A stretch of DNA of 64,000 nt from assembly GCA_034440575.1 (NCBI GenBank), contig JAOTOL010001149.1:62001-126000 (forward strand). Direction: 5' to 3'. Within the stretch, counting starts at the first letter, position 1; each line of letters starts with the position of its first letter. Below the pieces are notes generated by a model that was given only the letters and a program-made list of their open reading frames with translations, searched no databases and was not told where the DNA came from. Of this stretch, positions 32,171 through 43,486 are shown piece by piece. Both the position numbers and the translations under genes were made by a program. This DNA is from Imbricaverruca yamaguchii (Eukaryota; Arthropoda; Thecostraca; Neoverrucidae).

Positions 32171-34018
32171 ACTGAAGCTGCGGGTAGGTCGGTGCGGGTG
32201 GTACTGGAGTTGCGTGTAGGTCGGTGCGGGTACTGGAGCTGCGGGTAGGTCGGTGCGGGTGGTACTGGAGCTGTGGGTAGGTCGGTGCGGGTGGTACTGG
32301 AGCTGCGGGTAGGTCGGTGCGGGTGGTACTGGAGCTGCGGGTAGGTCGGTGCGGGTACTGGAGCTGCGGGTAGGTCGGTGCGGGTGGTACTGGAGCTGCG
32401 GGTAGGTCGGTGCGGGTACTGGAGCTGTGGGTAGGTCGGTGCGGGTACTGGAGCTGCGGGTAGGTCGGTGCGGGTACTGGAGCTGCGGGTAGGTCGGTGC
32501 GGGTACTGGAGCTGTGGGTAGGTCGGTGCGGGTGGTACTGGAGCTGCGGGTAGGTCGGTGCGGGTGGTACTGGAGCTGCGGGTAGGTCGGTGCGGGTGGT
32601 ACTGGAGCTGCGGGTAGGTCGGTGCGGGGTACTGGAGCTGCGGGTAGGTCGGTGCGGGTACTGGAGCTGCGGGTAGGTCGGTGCGGGTGGTACTGGAGCT
32701 GCGGGTAGGTCGGTGCGGGTGGTACTGGAGCTGCGGGTAGGTCGGTGCGGGTGGTACTGGAGCTGCGGGTAGGTCGGTGCGGGTGGTACTGGAGCTGCGG
32801 GTAGGTCGGTGCGGGTACTGGAGCTGCGGGTAGGTCGGTGCGGGTGGTACTGGAGCTGCGGGTAGGTCGGTGCGGGTGGTACTGGAGCTGCGGGTAGGTC
32901 GGTGCGGGGTACTGGAGCTGCGGGTAGGTCGGTGCGGGTACTGGAGCTGCGGGTAGGTCGGTGCGGGTACTGGAGCTGCGGGTAGGTCGGTGCGGGTGGT
33001 ACTGGAGCTGCGGGTAGGTCGGTGCGGGTGGTACTGGAGCTGCGGGTAGGTCGGTGCGGGTGGTACTGGAGCTGCGGGTAGGTCGGTGCGGGTACTGGAG
33101 CTGCGGGTAGGTCGGTGCGGGTACTGGAGCTGCGGGTAGGTCGGTGCGGGTGGTACTGGAGCTGCGGGTAGGTCGGTGCGGGTACTGGAGCTGCGGGTAG
33201 GTCGGTGCGGTGGTACTGGAGCTGCGGGTAGGTCGGTGCGGGTGGTACTGGAGCTGCGGGTAGGTCGGTGCGGGTACTGGAGCTGCGGGTAGGTCGGTGC
33301 GGGTGGTACTGGAGCTGCGGGTAGGTCGGTGCGGGTGGTACTGGAGCTGCGGGTAGGTCGGTGCGGGTACTGGAGCTGCGGGTAGGTCGGTGCGGGTACT
33401 GGAGCTGCGGGTAGGTCGGTGCGGGTGAGCTGCGGGAGGCGGTGCGGGTGCTGGAGCTGCGGGTAGGTCGGTGCGGGTGGTACTGGAGCTGCGGGTAGGT
33501 CGGTGCGGGTGGTACTGGAGCTGCGGGTAGGTCGGTGCGGGTACTGGAGCTGCGGGTAGGTCGGTGCGGGTGGTACTGGAGCTGCGGGTAGGTCGGTGCG
33601 GGTGGTACTGGAGCTGTGTGCGGGTAGGTCGGTGCGGGTACTGGAGCTGCGGGTAGGTCGGTGCGGGTACTGGAGCTGCGGGTAGGTCGGTGCGGGTACT
33701 GGAGCTGCGGGTAGGTCGGTGCGGGTACTGGAGCTGCGGGTGGGTCGGTGCGGGTGGTACTGGAGCTGCGGGTAGGTCGGTGCGGGTGGTACTGGAGCTG
33801 CGGGTAGGTCGGTGCGGGTACTGGAGCTGCGGGTGGGTCGGTGCGGGTACTGGAGCTGTGGGTAGGTCGGTGCGGGTACTGGAGCTGCGGGTAGGTCGGT
33901 GCGGGTGGACTGAGCTGGATGTGGGTCGGTGCGGGTGGTACTGGAGGTAGGTCGGTGCGGGTACTGGAGCTGCGGGTAGGTCGGTGCGGGTGTATCGGAG
34001 CTGGATGTGGGTCGGTAC
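32171..34018. repeat. Large 29/32-bp minisatellite
   Basis: Roughly 60 head-to-tail copies of a unit containing GAGCTGCGGGTAGGTCGGTG and CGGGTACTG, in two length classes: 29 bp, and 32 bp with an extra GGT. Both lengths leave remainder 2 on division by 3, so a reading frame rotates through all three frames each three units; with no stop in any frame, this gives a 641-codon Pro/Thr/Ser/Gln-rich ORF on the minus strand that is very probably not a gene. Confidence 0.97.
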
Positions 34019-36410
34019 GGCTCGTTCGAAGCCGTTTCATCCTCAGGCCGGGAGACGGCGGCTCCTGGCTCGGCAGCGTCGCACGGTATAAGAGCAGGAA
34101 CGAACAGGGTTTTCAGTTAGGATATGTAACAAATCAGGTATATCAGCTATTCATGCTGTTTGAGGAGCCCAGTGTCGCACTGAAAAAGCTTGTCCTTAAA
34201 AAAGACAATCCTCGGGTGAGGCCTTTTCTACTTACACCGTGCGCCGATAATGACCCGTCCGCCTGGCAAAGGGATGTGGGCGACCGGTCAAGCCACCCCT
34301 CCCTTGGCTACATCACTGCGCTTTGGCAACAAAAAACACTTATTATGCCAGTATCGGTATGGCCAGAGCAGATCACCCATTCTGAATAAAACCAATATCT
34401 TCATATTAAATAGTAAAATGCTTTAAGATCATAAGTGCCCGGTGTTTCCCAGAATTCAGGTGTATATGAGAGTGGATCATGTGGCCGGATAATTTTTCCT
34501 ATATTGCGTTATTTGTGGGCGAGGTGCTTTCGCGAAAAGGCCAGGAGTAAGTATCCAATTCATTTACGCGATATGTACTTTGCTAAAGGATGCTATCAGC
34601 ACCTCAAGAACAATTTTGTCACACAGTACCGCTAGATTACGGATGTACCTGTGAAATCGTATGCACATCTAAAATATAGCTCCTCATCGTAAAATTGCCA
34701 GTACGCAGGGGCACTGCCAGCATTTTCTTACGGGGGAAGAGCTCACCCCCCGAAAAAGTCAAGTTATCGAGACAGCTTTCAGCGCGCGAAGGGCGTCACG
34801 AACGTCTTGCTTGACGTGGTGTAACTATGAATATGAATTTCTTCTCTGATCCAGTGTATTTTTTTTTGTTAAGGGGTCGGGACGAACCTCCGAGACCCCC
34901 TTGGCTATGTCTCTGCTGACAGGGTTAGTATGATCATGAGATTGATTCAATCTGAATACTTTGCAACACACATGCTAAATGTGGCAATTTCCTTAATAAA
35001 CTGTTTTCGTTGAAGTGCAGCTCTCATGCCTGCTCCTTTCAATTTTCCAGCTATGCTCGATCCTTTGGTCTGCATCTTGTGTGCATTCTGTGTTGCTATT
35101 CATCACTTTCGCATTAGGTCGTAGAGCAAGGATCGATACGCGTGAACTAATCGCTCCTTGTCCGCGACAGGCATGTCATAGCTTGTCGTGAGCACACCCT
35201 TCGGCGTTATAAATGCGAAAATAAATAAGCCAGAATCAATTTGGAGCCAAGCCAGTCTCCGAAATTCATTCATTAGTCAGAGTTAATCGCCATGGTGAAG
35301 AAGAAAGGAAGAAAAGTGGAAATAGTTGCCAATCCAGCCATCTGGGATGGCAGTGCTGTGTATGCTGTGCATTTGCCGACATATATGCCGGTTTTCGTCA
35401 TGTTCCGTGCTCCGTATCTCCAGAGGGTGCTTCCTTTTCAGCCCGGTGACGTGTTTTGGCAGAACAAGAGGCTGTCTCGTGCTGAAAAGCACAATACCTA
35501 GATTGCCGTCTCTTTTTAATATTTACGATCACAGAAAGTATTTTGGATACTGTCAATGATGCATTATGTGAATGGCACCTTGATTCGCCTCTGCTGGAGA
35601 TGATATTGGCGTGAAAATGATCACCCTCAAGACTGATCATGATTTGACCGTGGCACTAAACGAAAACATGTGCTGCATGAGGTCCGACTTGTAGTGAAAT
35701 GAATCGATATAAAGCCTGATGCAGATATTAATCGATGCAGTCAAGCTAGAACAAATTTAAGCCATCATTGGACGGGATGTCATCAGACAAATGCCTCGTA
35801 CGATAAATCACACGGCTTGTTTGCACAACGTTCGGTTTAGACCATCGTCAAAAATAGTGTTAACGCCCAGCCAATCATGTATCGATTCCTGTGCTGTGAC
35901 GACCTGGGGTTATCGACCTAGGTATATCGATTTATATTTCCATGGTGTTGGTGAATGTACCCGCTCTCCTTCGTTTCTATGTCTATGCGATTCATTGCAA
36001 GAAGTCTTAGAGTTATCCAATTTAGGGCTACCGAATCTACATCAATTTGTAAGCTCCCGTCATTTCTCCGCATCTCGCTTGACTTTTTGTGACCATGCTA
36101 CCAGCATTGATAACCGAGACCCTCTTTAGGTGCTTACTCGCAGCCATATTTTGATCGCCGGTGACTATATTACCCCTCTCGATATCATGCACTCACGCTC
36201 TCACACACACGCACACTCTCTTCCTCTATCTCCCTCCCCCCTCCCTATCAAGCTACGACATTGTACGGTGCGGCGAGTAGGACGGCACCCAGGATCATCG
36301 ATAAAAAATGCGAACAAACTTGTGCGCGATAAAATGGCAAAATCACGAACCACAGCATGTGACAAGAAGATGACAATTTGCTATAAAACATCCAGCAGAG
36401 AACAGCTTGA
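34019..36410. other. Unassigned intergenic stretch
   Basis: No gene recognised. A TATAAATGCG word at about 35207 precedes a 69-codon plus-strand ORF (35292-35501, start context GCCATGG, MVKKKGRKVEIV...). That combination is suggestive but the ORF matches nothing I know. CACACGC and CTCCCTCCC simple sequence lies near 36200-36245. Confidence 0.35.
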
Positions 36411-36416
36411 ATAAGC

Positions 36417-36990
36417 AGATGCTACACATTTATACAGCGATTATTCAGACAAAAAGCTGTTCAACATATTTTTCGCAGGCTGACCATCAGCCTTTGTAAG
36501 ATCGCAATTTAGGTTGCCGCAGATAATCAATTTACACGAAGGGTGATCAATGCAAAGCCGTTCGTACTGGGACTCTAGATCGGAGAAGTTCGCCTTTAAG
36601 TCTGCGACATTGCGTCGGGGAGGGCGGTAGACTGTGCCGAGAATGAACCTCCGCTTGCAGCTTCACCACGGTCCACAATGACTCGAGCCTGCTGTTGGGT
36701 CGTGGTTACAGTCACTTTCAGCGATGTCGCGCTTATGCCGTCCCTGACGGCCACGACCGCACCACCGAAGCCACGATAGCCCTGTCGGTCCACTCGGTAG
36801 AGTTGATAGCCCGGCAGAGCAAGCAGACGGTTTGGTGTGGCAGGCAGACGGTAACATGTCATGACATCATACTTGAGTTAACTGAGCTCGAGAGATGACT
36901 CGATCAACTTCGGCTTCAGTCTCCGGATGTTTATGTGACCAATCAGTAGAACAGGCTCGCATCTCGCACGACAATCCCGCCGACGCGCCC
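36417..36990 (-). pseudogene. LINE endonuclease relic with one stop and one frameshift
   Basis: Minus-strand reading: LLIGHINIRRLKPKLIESS, an in-frame TAA, then LKYDVMTCYRLPATP, LPGYQLYRVDRQGYRGFGG and AVVAVRDGISA (the GG-VRDG core of LINE endonucleases), then a one-base shift near 36665 into FILGTVYRPPRRN and KLIICGNLNCDL (the YRPP and GDLN-type blocks; the expected Asp is Asn here). It ends at TAA near 36417 before any SDH box or RT. A separate LINE lineage from the CR1 copies. Confidence 0.8.
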
Positions 36991-37952
36991 GTCCGCTCCC
37001 ACGGCGCCGGGCCCGGGCGCGCTTCTGCCCGGTCGCCTGGCTGCACATAGGTTCCAAAGCCGCCCCCCACACTCACTCGCAGACACACACGGACTCAAAC
37101 ACTCAATCCGGCGCACTTGGTGGGAGCAGGCGGGCGGGAGGGAGGGCGCCGGCCGCGTCCGACCGGGGGCGAGGCGCGCGAGCAACTCAAGGGACCCTAC
37201 GCCTTTCAGTACAAAACGCCCCGTCGCCACCATGTCAAAGCTTGCTCATGTGTACACACGCTTTATGCATTTGGCGCATCCGCCGCACATGGTGCCACTC
37301 TCCTGTTTCTGCTCGAACCCCTGCGATTTGCTACTTGCTGTCATATGATGGTCTGGTGTCTCATGCGACATGTAATACTTCGTATGGGGCTTTGGTGTAA
37401 AAATTTAATGAAATCGAGTCGAAGGTTATTTTTCCTACCACATCTTCGGGTGGAGAGAGATCCGGATACACCACTAAACCTTGATTAAAGCCCACTACAC
37501 ACGTACACTGAAGCGATCGGAAGGTCAACAGAGGAGGCGCCGAGCGTTCGGAATTCCTTCTTGGTTCGGAATTCCTTCTCTGATAGGCTGGACGTCCCGG
37601 GCAAGTTGTTTGTCCACCGAGGGATGGCTGCCGGACAGTGTGAAGCCGGGAATTTGAAGGGTGAGGCGTGCGACACGAAGATCCTCATAACCACGGGAAC
37701 GTCCCTGCTTGAAAAGCTGGATTTCTGTACACTTCAAAACGTGAAAGGAACATGGAGCACATGTGAGCGGATGCAAGGCTATCGAAAAGAAAGGTTTTTT
37801 TATCGCTCGGTGACGGTGACAAAAGCGATCATTCGCAGAAACTAATTAATGAGCTATACAATTGGAAGCAAAAGTACGTTGAGAGGTACATATCAGGCCA
37901 CGCCTTGGCTTGGAATAGCACGAAAAAAGGGAAGTTGAAGGAATGATAAGTA
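36991..37952. other. Unassigned; GC-rich patch at 36990-37200
   Basis: The GC-rich patch may be the 5' part of the LINE relic at 36417-36990 on the minus strand, but no domain is recognised. TTCGGAATTCCTTCT is directly repeated at about 37549-37580. Nothing else is supported. Confidence 0.35.
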
Positions 37953-38022
37953 GCTGGTGCGGTCCACCAATACGAGTCACACCTGGGGTGCAAAATAACA
38001 CCGACCCATCTCGGATTTCTTC

Positions 38023-38487
38023 TTAAATTGGTGGACACGTAATGATTGTAACGTAAAACCACGTAAACACGTAATGATGTTTGGCCAGTTTTACGACCGC
38101 ACTGCTTAAACTCTGTAGAAATTCACCTCGAGTCTGAACAACGTCAATTAGATTGCACCGATCCGTGCTGACCCATTGATTAAACCGATGTTCTTCATCA
38201 CTGTCCGCATCATCATCCCATGAATCATCATCCACGCCAATATCATCACCGTCATCGTCGTCGTCATCGTCGTCAATGTCGACTCCGTCATCGCGGTCGT
38301 TTTTGTGACCGTCATCCTGTACTAGTCTCAAAAATCCCAACACACCCTCTTCTCCCAGACAGTCGTTACACTGGTGCATCATACAGTCGGGATCACTGCT
38401 GTCACATACAGCGTGGTCGATTAGATCGCGGTATGTGAGACCCGGAATTCCGTACGAATCTACCATTAGCTTGACATTCTCGTGGTA
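38023..38487 (-). CDS. Acidic protein fragment inside the 31-bp-TIR unit
   Basis: Reading from the microsatellite boundary: YHENVKLMVDSYGIPGLTYR, CDSSDPDCMMHQCNDCLGEE (two Cys pairs with zinc-ligand-like spacing), a run of about 20 residues dominated by Asp, then HRFNQWVSTDRCNLIDVV and EFLQSLSSAVVKLAKHHY. The pattern GIPGLT...C...C..C..C...W.STDR..L resembles an uncharacterised protein family that I recall as recurring in invertebrate genomes. No start codon upstream except through the GT repeat, so it is an internal exon or a truncated relic. No transposase catalytic motif is visible in the piece. Confidence 0.5.
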   Translation of the reverse strand, partial: YHENVKLMVDSYGIPGLTYRDLIDHAVCDSSDPDCMMHQCNDCLGEEGVLGFLRLVQDDGHKNDRDDGVDIDDDDDDDDGDDIGVDDDSWDDDADSDEEHRFNQWVSTDRCNLIDVVQTRGEFLQSLSSAVVKLAKHHYVFTWFYVTIITCPPI

Positions 38488-38577
38488 CACACACACACAC
38501 ACACACACACCCCACACACACACCCCCCCCACACACACACACCCCACACACACACACACCCCCCCACACACACACAC
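38488..38577. repeat. AC/CCCC microsatellite
   Basis: Runs of CA interrupted by C tracts. It makes the Val/Cys/Gly-rich extension of the minus-strand ORF, which should not be read as protein. Confidence 0.95.
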
Positions 38578-39123
38578 GCTGTGCGTGCCGCTACTTCATT
38601 TTGCGCACTTCGTCCGCGACATTATGTGTTAGCTGGAAGTTGTCCTTCCAGCCATAACGATCTGTTACTAATGACTAAATATCTGGAATGCGGACGTTTA
38701 TTGGACTTGACTATTAGCGTTGCTCAAACGATTGCATATGCCACTTAATTCAAATTCAGCATCCCACAAAAAACTATAATCTCCCTTCTCCCGTCAATAA
38801 ATATTAAAGGTCAAGTCTTTGCTTAAATGACCCTTAGGAGGTCACCGAAGGTTAGTCAAGCTCATGGAAGTAAAATGCAGATCAGATGAGGTCGCCCGAG
38901 GTCATCGGAGGTTGCAAGGCTACGAGATCACGAATCAAACTGACTTCAACCCTGAGTGGCCTACAATCGGGTGCCATTGATGACGCCATCACTCTATACT
39001 CTGAATTTTTAATACAAAATCTAGAAAAAACATTTCTCGAATTTCTTTTGTAGTCAAAGACAACATACTACACAACAATATAAAAATGTAAAACTGGATA
39101 TTTTCCATGCGCTCGATATGATG

Positions 39124-39150
39124 TGTCACGTGACCTAAGGTCACGTGACA
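39124..39150. promoter_or_regulatory. 27-bp perfect palindrome with paired GTCACGTGAC motifs
   Basis: TGTCACGTGACCT, a single A, then AGGTCACGTGACA. Each half holds GTCACGTGAC, the sequence preferred by MITF/TFE-type bHLH-ZIP factors, and the centre forms TGACCT-A-AGGTCA, paired nuclear-receptor half-sites. That these are used as binding sites is inference; it may be simply part of the surrounding transposon. Confidence 0.35.
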
Positions 39151-39456
39151 AAAAAGAAATTGTCAAATTTAAAAATAAGGCACTGAAACGTGGTCTTTGG
39201 TCTATTATGAATCCAGCGATGTATTTGTTTATGCAATTATGTTGATTATAACAGAAATTATGGCCATTTAAAATTAGCCTTGCATCGTGACCATCACAAA
39301 ATTCCTGAGGCTATAACGCACGTGCGGTTGGTCAGATCGAAATGGGGGTGTCGCCATTGGATTCGGGGCGCTCAATTGCCCCTGTCCACCAATGTATGAA
39401 GATATCCTGCATGGGTGGGTGTGGGGGTGTGACTCGTATTGGTGGACCGCACCAGC

Positions 39457-40620
39457 CACATTCACCTACCGTGTTGCAGATATACAGGCTATGGTAGGTA
39501 GATTGTCATCAGGAATATATAAATCTGTCCATATTTGATCATTGCATCTTCTAATATTGCAATTAGCGGCAAGTATGGAGGAGATTAGTTGACAACAAAA
39601 ACTATTTTTGACCCAAGGAGTACAATAAATGTACGGTTCGAACAATGAATGGCATTTTGGTGCATTTTAAATACGAATTTAGATAATATATTTATAGGCT
39701 CAAGATATATCGACATATGTGCAGAGAAAGGCAACCTCAGACGTAAAAGACAGCGCGATTATGCAAATTTGGTGCATTGCGAAGCACAATTTTCCACCAA
39801 AGGGAAAACACACGATAATAAAGGTTCCTGCTATTCAAGAATGGTCTGGAAGAAAACATGTCTAACGCTTGCTGGTTTACCGCTCGGATATTTTGTGACG
39901 GCAGATAGCCCTTGAAACCGGTTAATTGTTTTGACAGGCTTCTATTATTTTGTGGGGATCATACTCCGGCATTTTAATAGTCGGGTACTAGGGGACATGA
40001 CAAAAATGGTGGGGAACAAATCGCCAATTTATTGGGGGGGGGGCATACCCCGTCCCCTGAGATTATACACATGCTGATACAGACATAGCTTGGTAGTTGA
40101 ACCTAAAATTATTCTGTGATCTTTTCTTCTTATGCTAAAAGTCATATGTGACAAACGAACATAGGAGCATCAATGCATTTTGTCAGTTGATCATGACTAA
40201 AATAACCAAACTCAGCCAACCCGATCACGTGGGGGAGGATCCGTAACGCAAGCTATTCGTGGACACTACATCTGCCCCTACTGTTCGCGATCCACTGGTC
40301 CCGGGATCCGGTAAACGTCCAACAGCGCAAGGCCAATGGAATGCAGTGCATTCATACAAGCCGATTCACACACTGGCACAGAACTTCCGGAGACATGTGA
40401 AAAGTCGTAGTTTACGTACAAAATCGCGGCGCGAACTGGCCATAGAGGGTCGAAGCGCCTGCTTTAACAAAATGAAACTTACAAAACCCGATGCTCGTGA
40501 CTCTGGATTTTCACGGGTAGCAGCCTGTAAAGTGGCCGTCAGTAAAATGGAGGTGGCGACGGCGCCACATCGAGAAAGAGTGGTCGACGGTGACGGGTCA
40601 TCAGTCATCGCATGACAATC
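39457..40620. other. Unassigned intergenic stretch
   Basis: Two ORFs (39649-39915 and 40259-40615, plus strand) are not recognised. A G run lies at about 40036-40045. Confidence 0.35.
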
Positions 40621-40623
40621 CGA

Positions 40624-40810
40624 TGGCGTCCCCGGGTTTGGCGAGGCGCCCCCGGGTTTCGCGAGGCGTCACCGGGGCTGGCGAGGCGTCCCCGGGTTTG
40701 GTGAGGCCTCACCGGGGCTGGCGAGGCGTCCCCGAGTCTCGCGAGGCGTGACCGGTGCTGGCGAGGCGTCCCCGAGTCTCGCCAGGCGTCTCCGAGTCTC
40801 GCGAGGCGAA
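40624..40810. repeat. 20-bp minisatellite
   Basis: About nine copies of a unit such as GCGAGGCGTCCCCGGGTTTG with GTCACCGGGGCTG variants. CpG-rich. Confidence 0.92.
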
Positions 40811-41490
40811 ACCACGCCGTGACGGCTCAGCCGGAGGTGGCTCAACGAGTGAGTTGCCGATGTTAAGATTCCCAACTTCATTCAGGCTCGACTCCAGTAG
40901 CAATATGCGACTATCATACAGCAAGGTTCTCAGTGGCGTGTGCTTCCGCTGGGCATTTCTACATTCGGCCACCGTTTCATGTGAATGTACCACCGTGCTT
41001 GTCCTGATTGACATTCTTTAGTTTGGGTACGATAAATATGAACGCCAAATGCATTGGATGTTTGCTGAGTGCTATACGTGCGTAAGCTATGGAAATAATA
41101 TAATGCATTGTTATGGAAGTAGCATGAGGTGCCCGGAGACAATTGATACTGGGTATTCCTATGAAAAAATAATGAGAAGGGAATAGAAAGCATGCGCTGC
41201 GCTGATGCCTCGAACAATGCAGCTATCTGACACTGATATTGATGCAGTCCAATAGTGCGCTCTGGAGCACAAGGAGTTCGGGTAGATACCTCAGTTTGTA
41301 ATTACTTCCACCAAAGCTGATTATGTGAACAATGCACTAATCTGGACACTTTGATGCAACTCAATGATCCGCTTCGGAGCACAAGTGATGTGAGTGGGTG
41401 CCCCAATGTGTAATTACCTCCACACGAGCCGCCTGAATTGTTGGGCTCCGTTCACCATTGCGTCCGTAGAGTCCTGTGTATCACCAATAT
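40811..41490. other. Unassigned
   Basis: Two short related stretches (near 41240-41300 and 41345-41430: CAATAGTGCGCT..GGAGCACAAG versus CAATGATCCGCT..GGAGCACAAG) form an imperfect direct repeat of roughly 100 bp spacing. No gene. Confidence 0.4.
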
Positions 41491-42426
41491 GGGTCTGTTC
41501 CCGTGGCTCCACCAGAAGGAACTCAGTGAAGGTTACTTGAGACTGGTTGAGACCTGCCCACGGGAACGGCCGGTGGAGAAATCAGCTGACAGCGGTCTGA
41601 ATTCTGCGACAGAAAGGAAGTGTTTGGCGCAGTATCTGGTGCTATTGATCAAATTGCTCCTCAAATGTTTGTCCAGATGATCACACAATGTATATAGTAT
41701 GACTTATAATACAAAGTTCCGAAATTTTATTTCTAGCGATGTAGGTGCCCTTAGGAACCGCAGGGAGAACAGATGTTCTTTTTTCCTATGGGATGAACCA
41801 AGCAATCTCTCTTCCATCTCGGTTGAGCACCAGGCATCGTCTCCCCAGTTTTATGGCAGCCTACCTTCTTAATGTACAGGAAGCACATAATCTGGTGTGT
41901 GGCTACCTGGGCCCCGAGACGCTTTTTTACTCGATGCTGGCTTTTCTCCATCTCAACTTTCTCGACCTCGTCGATCGGGCTTGAGTGCAATCTAAGTTCG
42001 CGCCGCATTGTGGCAGTTGCGGCACGGAGATTGCGGCGGATCCCGACGGTAAAGTAACATCTTGCCCTCAGGACGAATGACGCGGATTAAAGGCCACAAC
42101 AAGGATGTTATGTGGTTTGCATCTGCTACTTCGATTATGGTTCATAGTTGTAATTGCATATTTGCATTGCGAATGATGATCCTGGTATTCAGTTTGCGCA
42201 TGAAGATGAGATTCATATGACGAAGGACGTTGTTTACGTGCAAATATATGAAACTAGTGCGCCATGATTGAGCTCAACTGAAAAATCACAATTGGACCCT
42301 AATCCTCGGCTGGTGGAGCTTTTGCTCCACTGATGGAGGTTGGTGGAGGAAAAGTCTCCATTGGGTTGACCACGGGAACGACCAGTGGAGGTTTGTGGAG
42401 GTCAGTGGAGCCACGGGAACAGACCC
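41491..42426 (-). mobile_element. TIR element with GGGTCTGTTC ends, copy B
   Basis: Begins GGGTCTGTTCCCGTGGCTCC and ends GGAGCCACGGGAACAGACCC. It is bracketed by TAT (41488-41490 and 42427-42429), a 3-bp target duplication. Its sequence corresponds to copy A (30222-31409) reversed, with about 250 bases less. On its minus strand an 85-codon ORF (41751-42008) and upstream IRRNLRAAT...MRRELRLHSSPIDEVEKVE are more complete than in A, so this interior may once have been coding. Harbinger-like ends are inference. Confidence 0.87.
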
Positions 42427-42869
42427 TATGTGTGTGACAACCGTTCTCTAATCGGTAGTGGCTATACGGTTGTAAAGTTGCTGGGATACGCCACGTTTAG
42501 TTTCATGTCATAGGAGTATTGCATTTACAGTATTGCAACCCCTCGTACTTTATGAACCTGCGAATCTTTCCGGATCAATTCTGTCTGGCTCACGCTGAAA
42601 GCCTATAGGTTACGATGATGGATTATATATAATATTGGTGGCGCTCGAACAACTATTCGAAATGTTTCTGTTTGAATGTTCGAATGTTCGAAATTGTAGC
42701 TATTGCTAGAGCTCGGGCGCTGCCATAATTGCGACCACCTGTCAATTAGCTATGCTCTTGTTGATTCGTGAAGTGTAGTTACGATAAACAGCTTAGACTT
42801 CAGGCCATCAATATCCAACAACTCAGGAATTCCAATGCATTGCGTTCCTATCCATATGCATATCCATAT
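42427..42869. other. Unassigned
   Basis: Between TIR copy B and CR1 copy 2; TTCGAATGTTCGAA-type short inverted words near 42655-42695. No gene. Confidence 0.4.
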
Positions 42870-43486
42870 TTTTATCTCATAAGCATTTTCGTAGCACGCA
42901 AACTATACTATATTAACCTAGCGACGCCGCAGGGCGCCATCTTGTGTGCGCCAAAGCGAGGCCGCGTGGCTTTCGGCGTGTTCCCGACGCTTCGATTTCT
43001 GTAGTAGGAGATATTACAAGTGTGTAGATTTCATAAGTACATTAGACAACATTCATACTATCCTAACATACTTTATTTATTTTTTGGTGTGCATAGTGTG
43101 TTTGGTGTTGAAGTTTAAGATAGTGTAATTAGTAGTGCTTGGTGTTGGTGTTGAAGTTTAAGATAATTTAATTAGCAGTAAGTTGGGGTTATTCATAAGT
43201 GCTGTGTGACTGTTCATTTTTCTGTCCAGCCATAAGTCATACTTGTGTTGAAGAAAATTAGATTAAACATCTTGTGTATTTATTTAATTTAAAAAACATT
43301 TTTTTTTTTTTAAACAAACAAAAAAACAAACAATTGTTTAATAGTTTCTGCTTTTCTTGAGGCACTCAGATAATAAACTGACAGTATAGGAGGTAGCGAT
43401 TTATAGTGAATGATAGTTAGCTTTTTTGTCGGTTGTTTAGCGAGTTAATTTGAATCTAAATCTAGACATAAGCTGCAGCGTTTAGG

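Larger units (their letters stand above)
37953..39456. mobile_element. Candidate DNA transposon with perfect 31-bp terminal inverted repeats
   Basis: The 31 bases at 37953-37983 (GCTGGTGCGGTCCACCAATA...) are the exact reverse complement of 39426-39456. Just inside each end the word ATTGGTGGAC, the inverse of GTCCACCAAT in the TIR, appears again (38026-38035 on the left; the matching position on the right), giving the subterminal inverted repeats typical of transposon ends. The 1.5-kb interior contains a minus-strand coding fragment (38023-38487), an AC-rich microsatellite and a palindrome. No target-site duplication is evident, so the true ends may lie a few bases outside. Superfamily unknown. 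Confidence 0.65.

Noticed and set aside
32115..34040. 641-codon minus-strand ORF rich in Pro, Thr, Ser and Gln
   Set aside because: It is entirely made by a 29/32-bp minisatellite with no stop in any phase; the frame rotates each unit, which a real repeat protein would not do.
35150..35510. Solo LTR or small gene with TATAAATGCG and a 69-codon ORF
   Set aside because: No TG...CA ends, duplication or second LTR found, and the ORF matches no known family.
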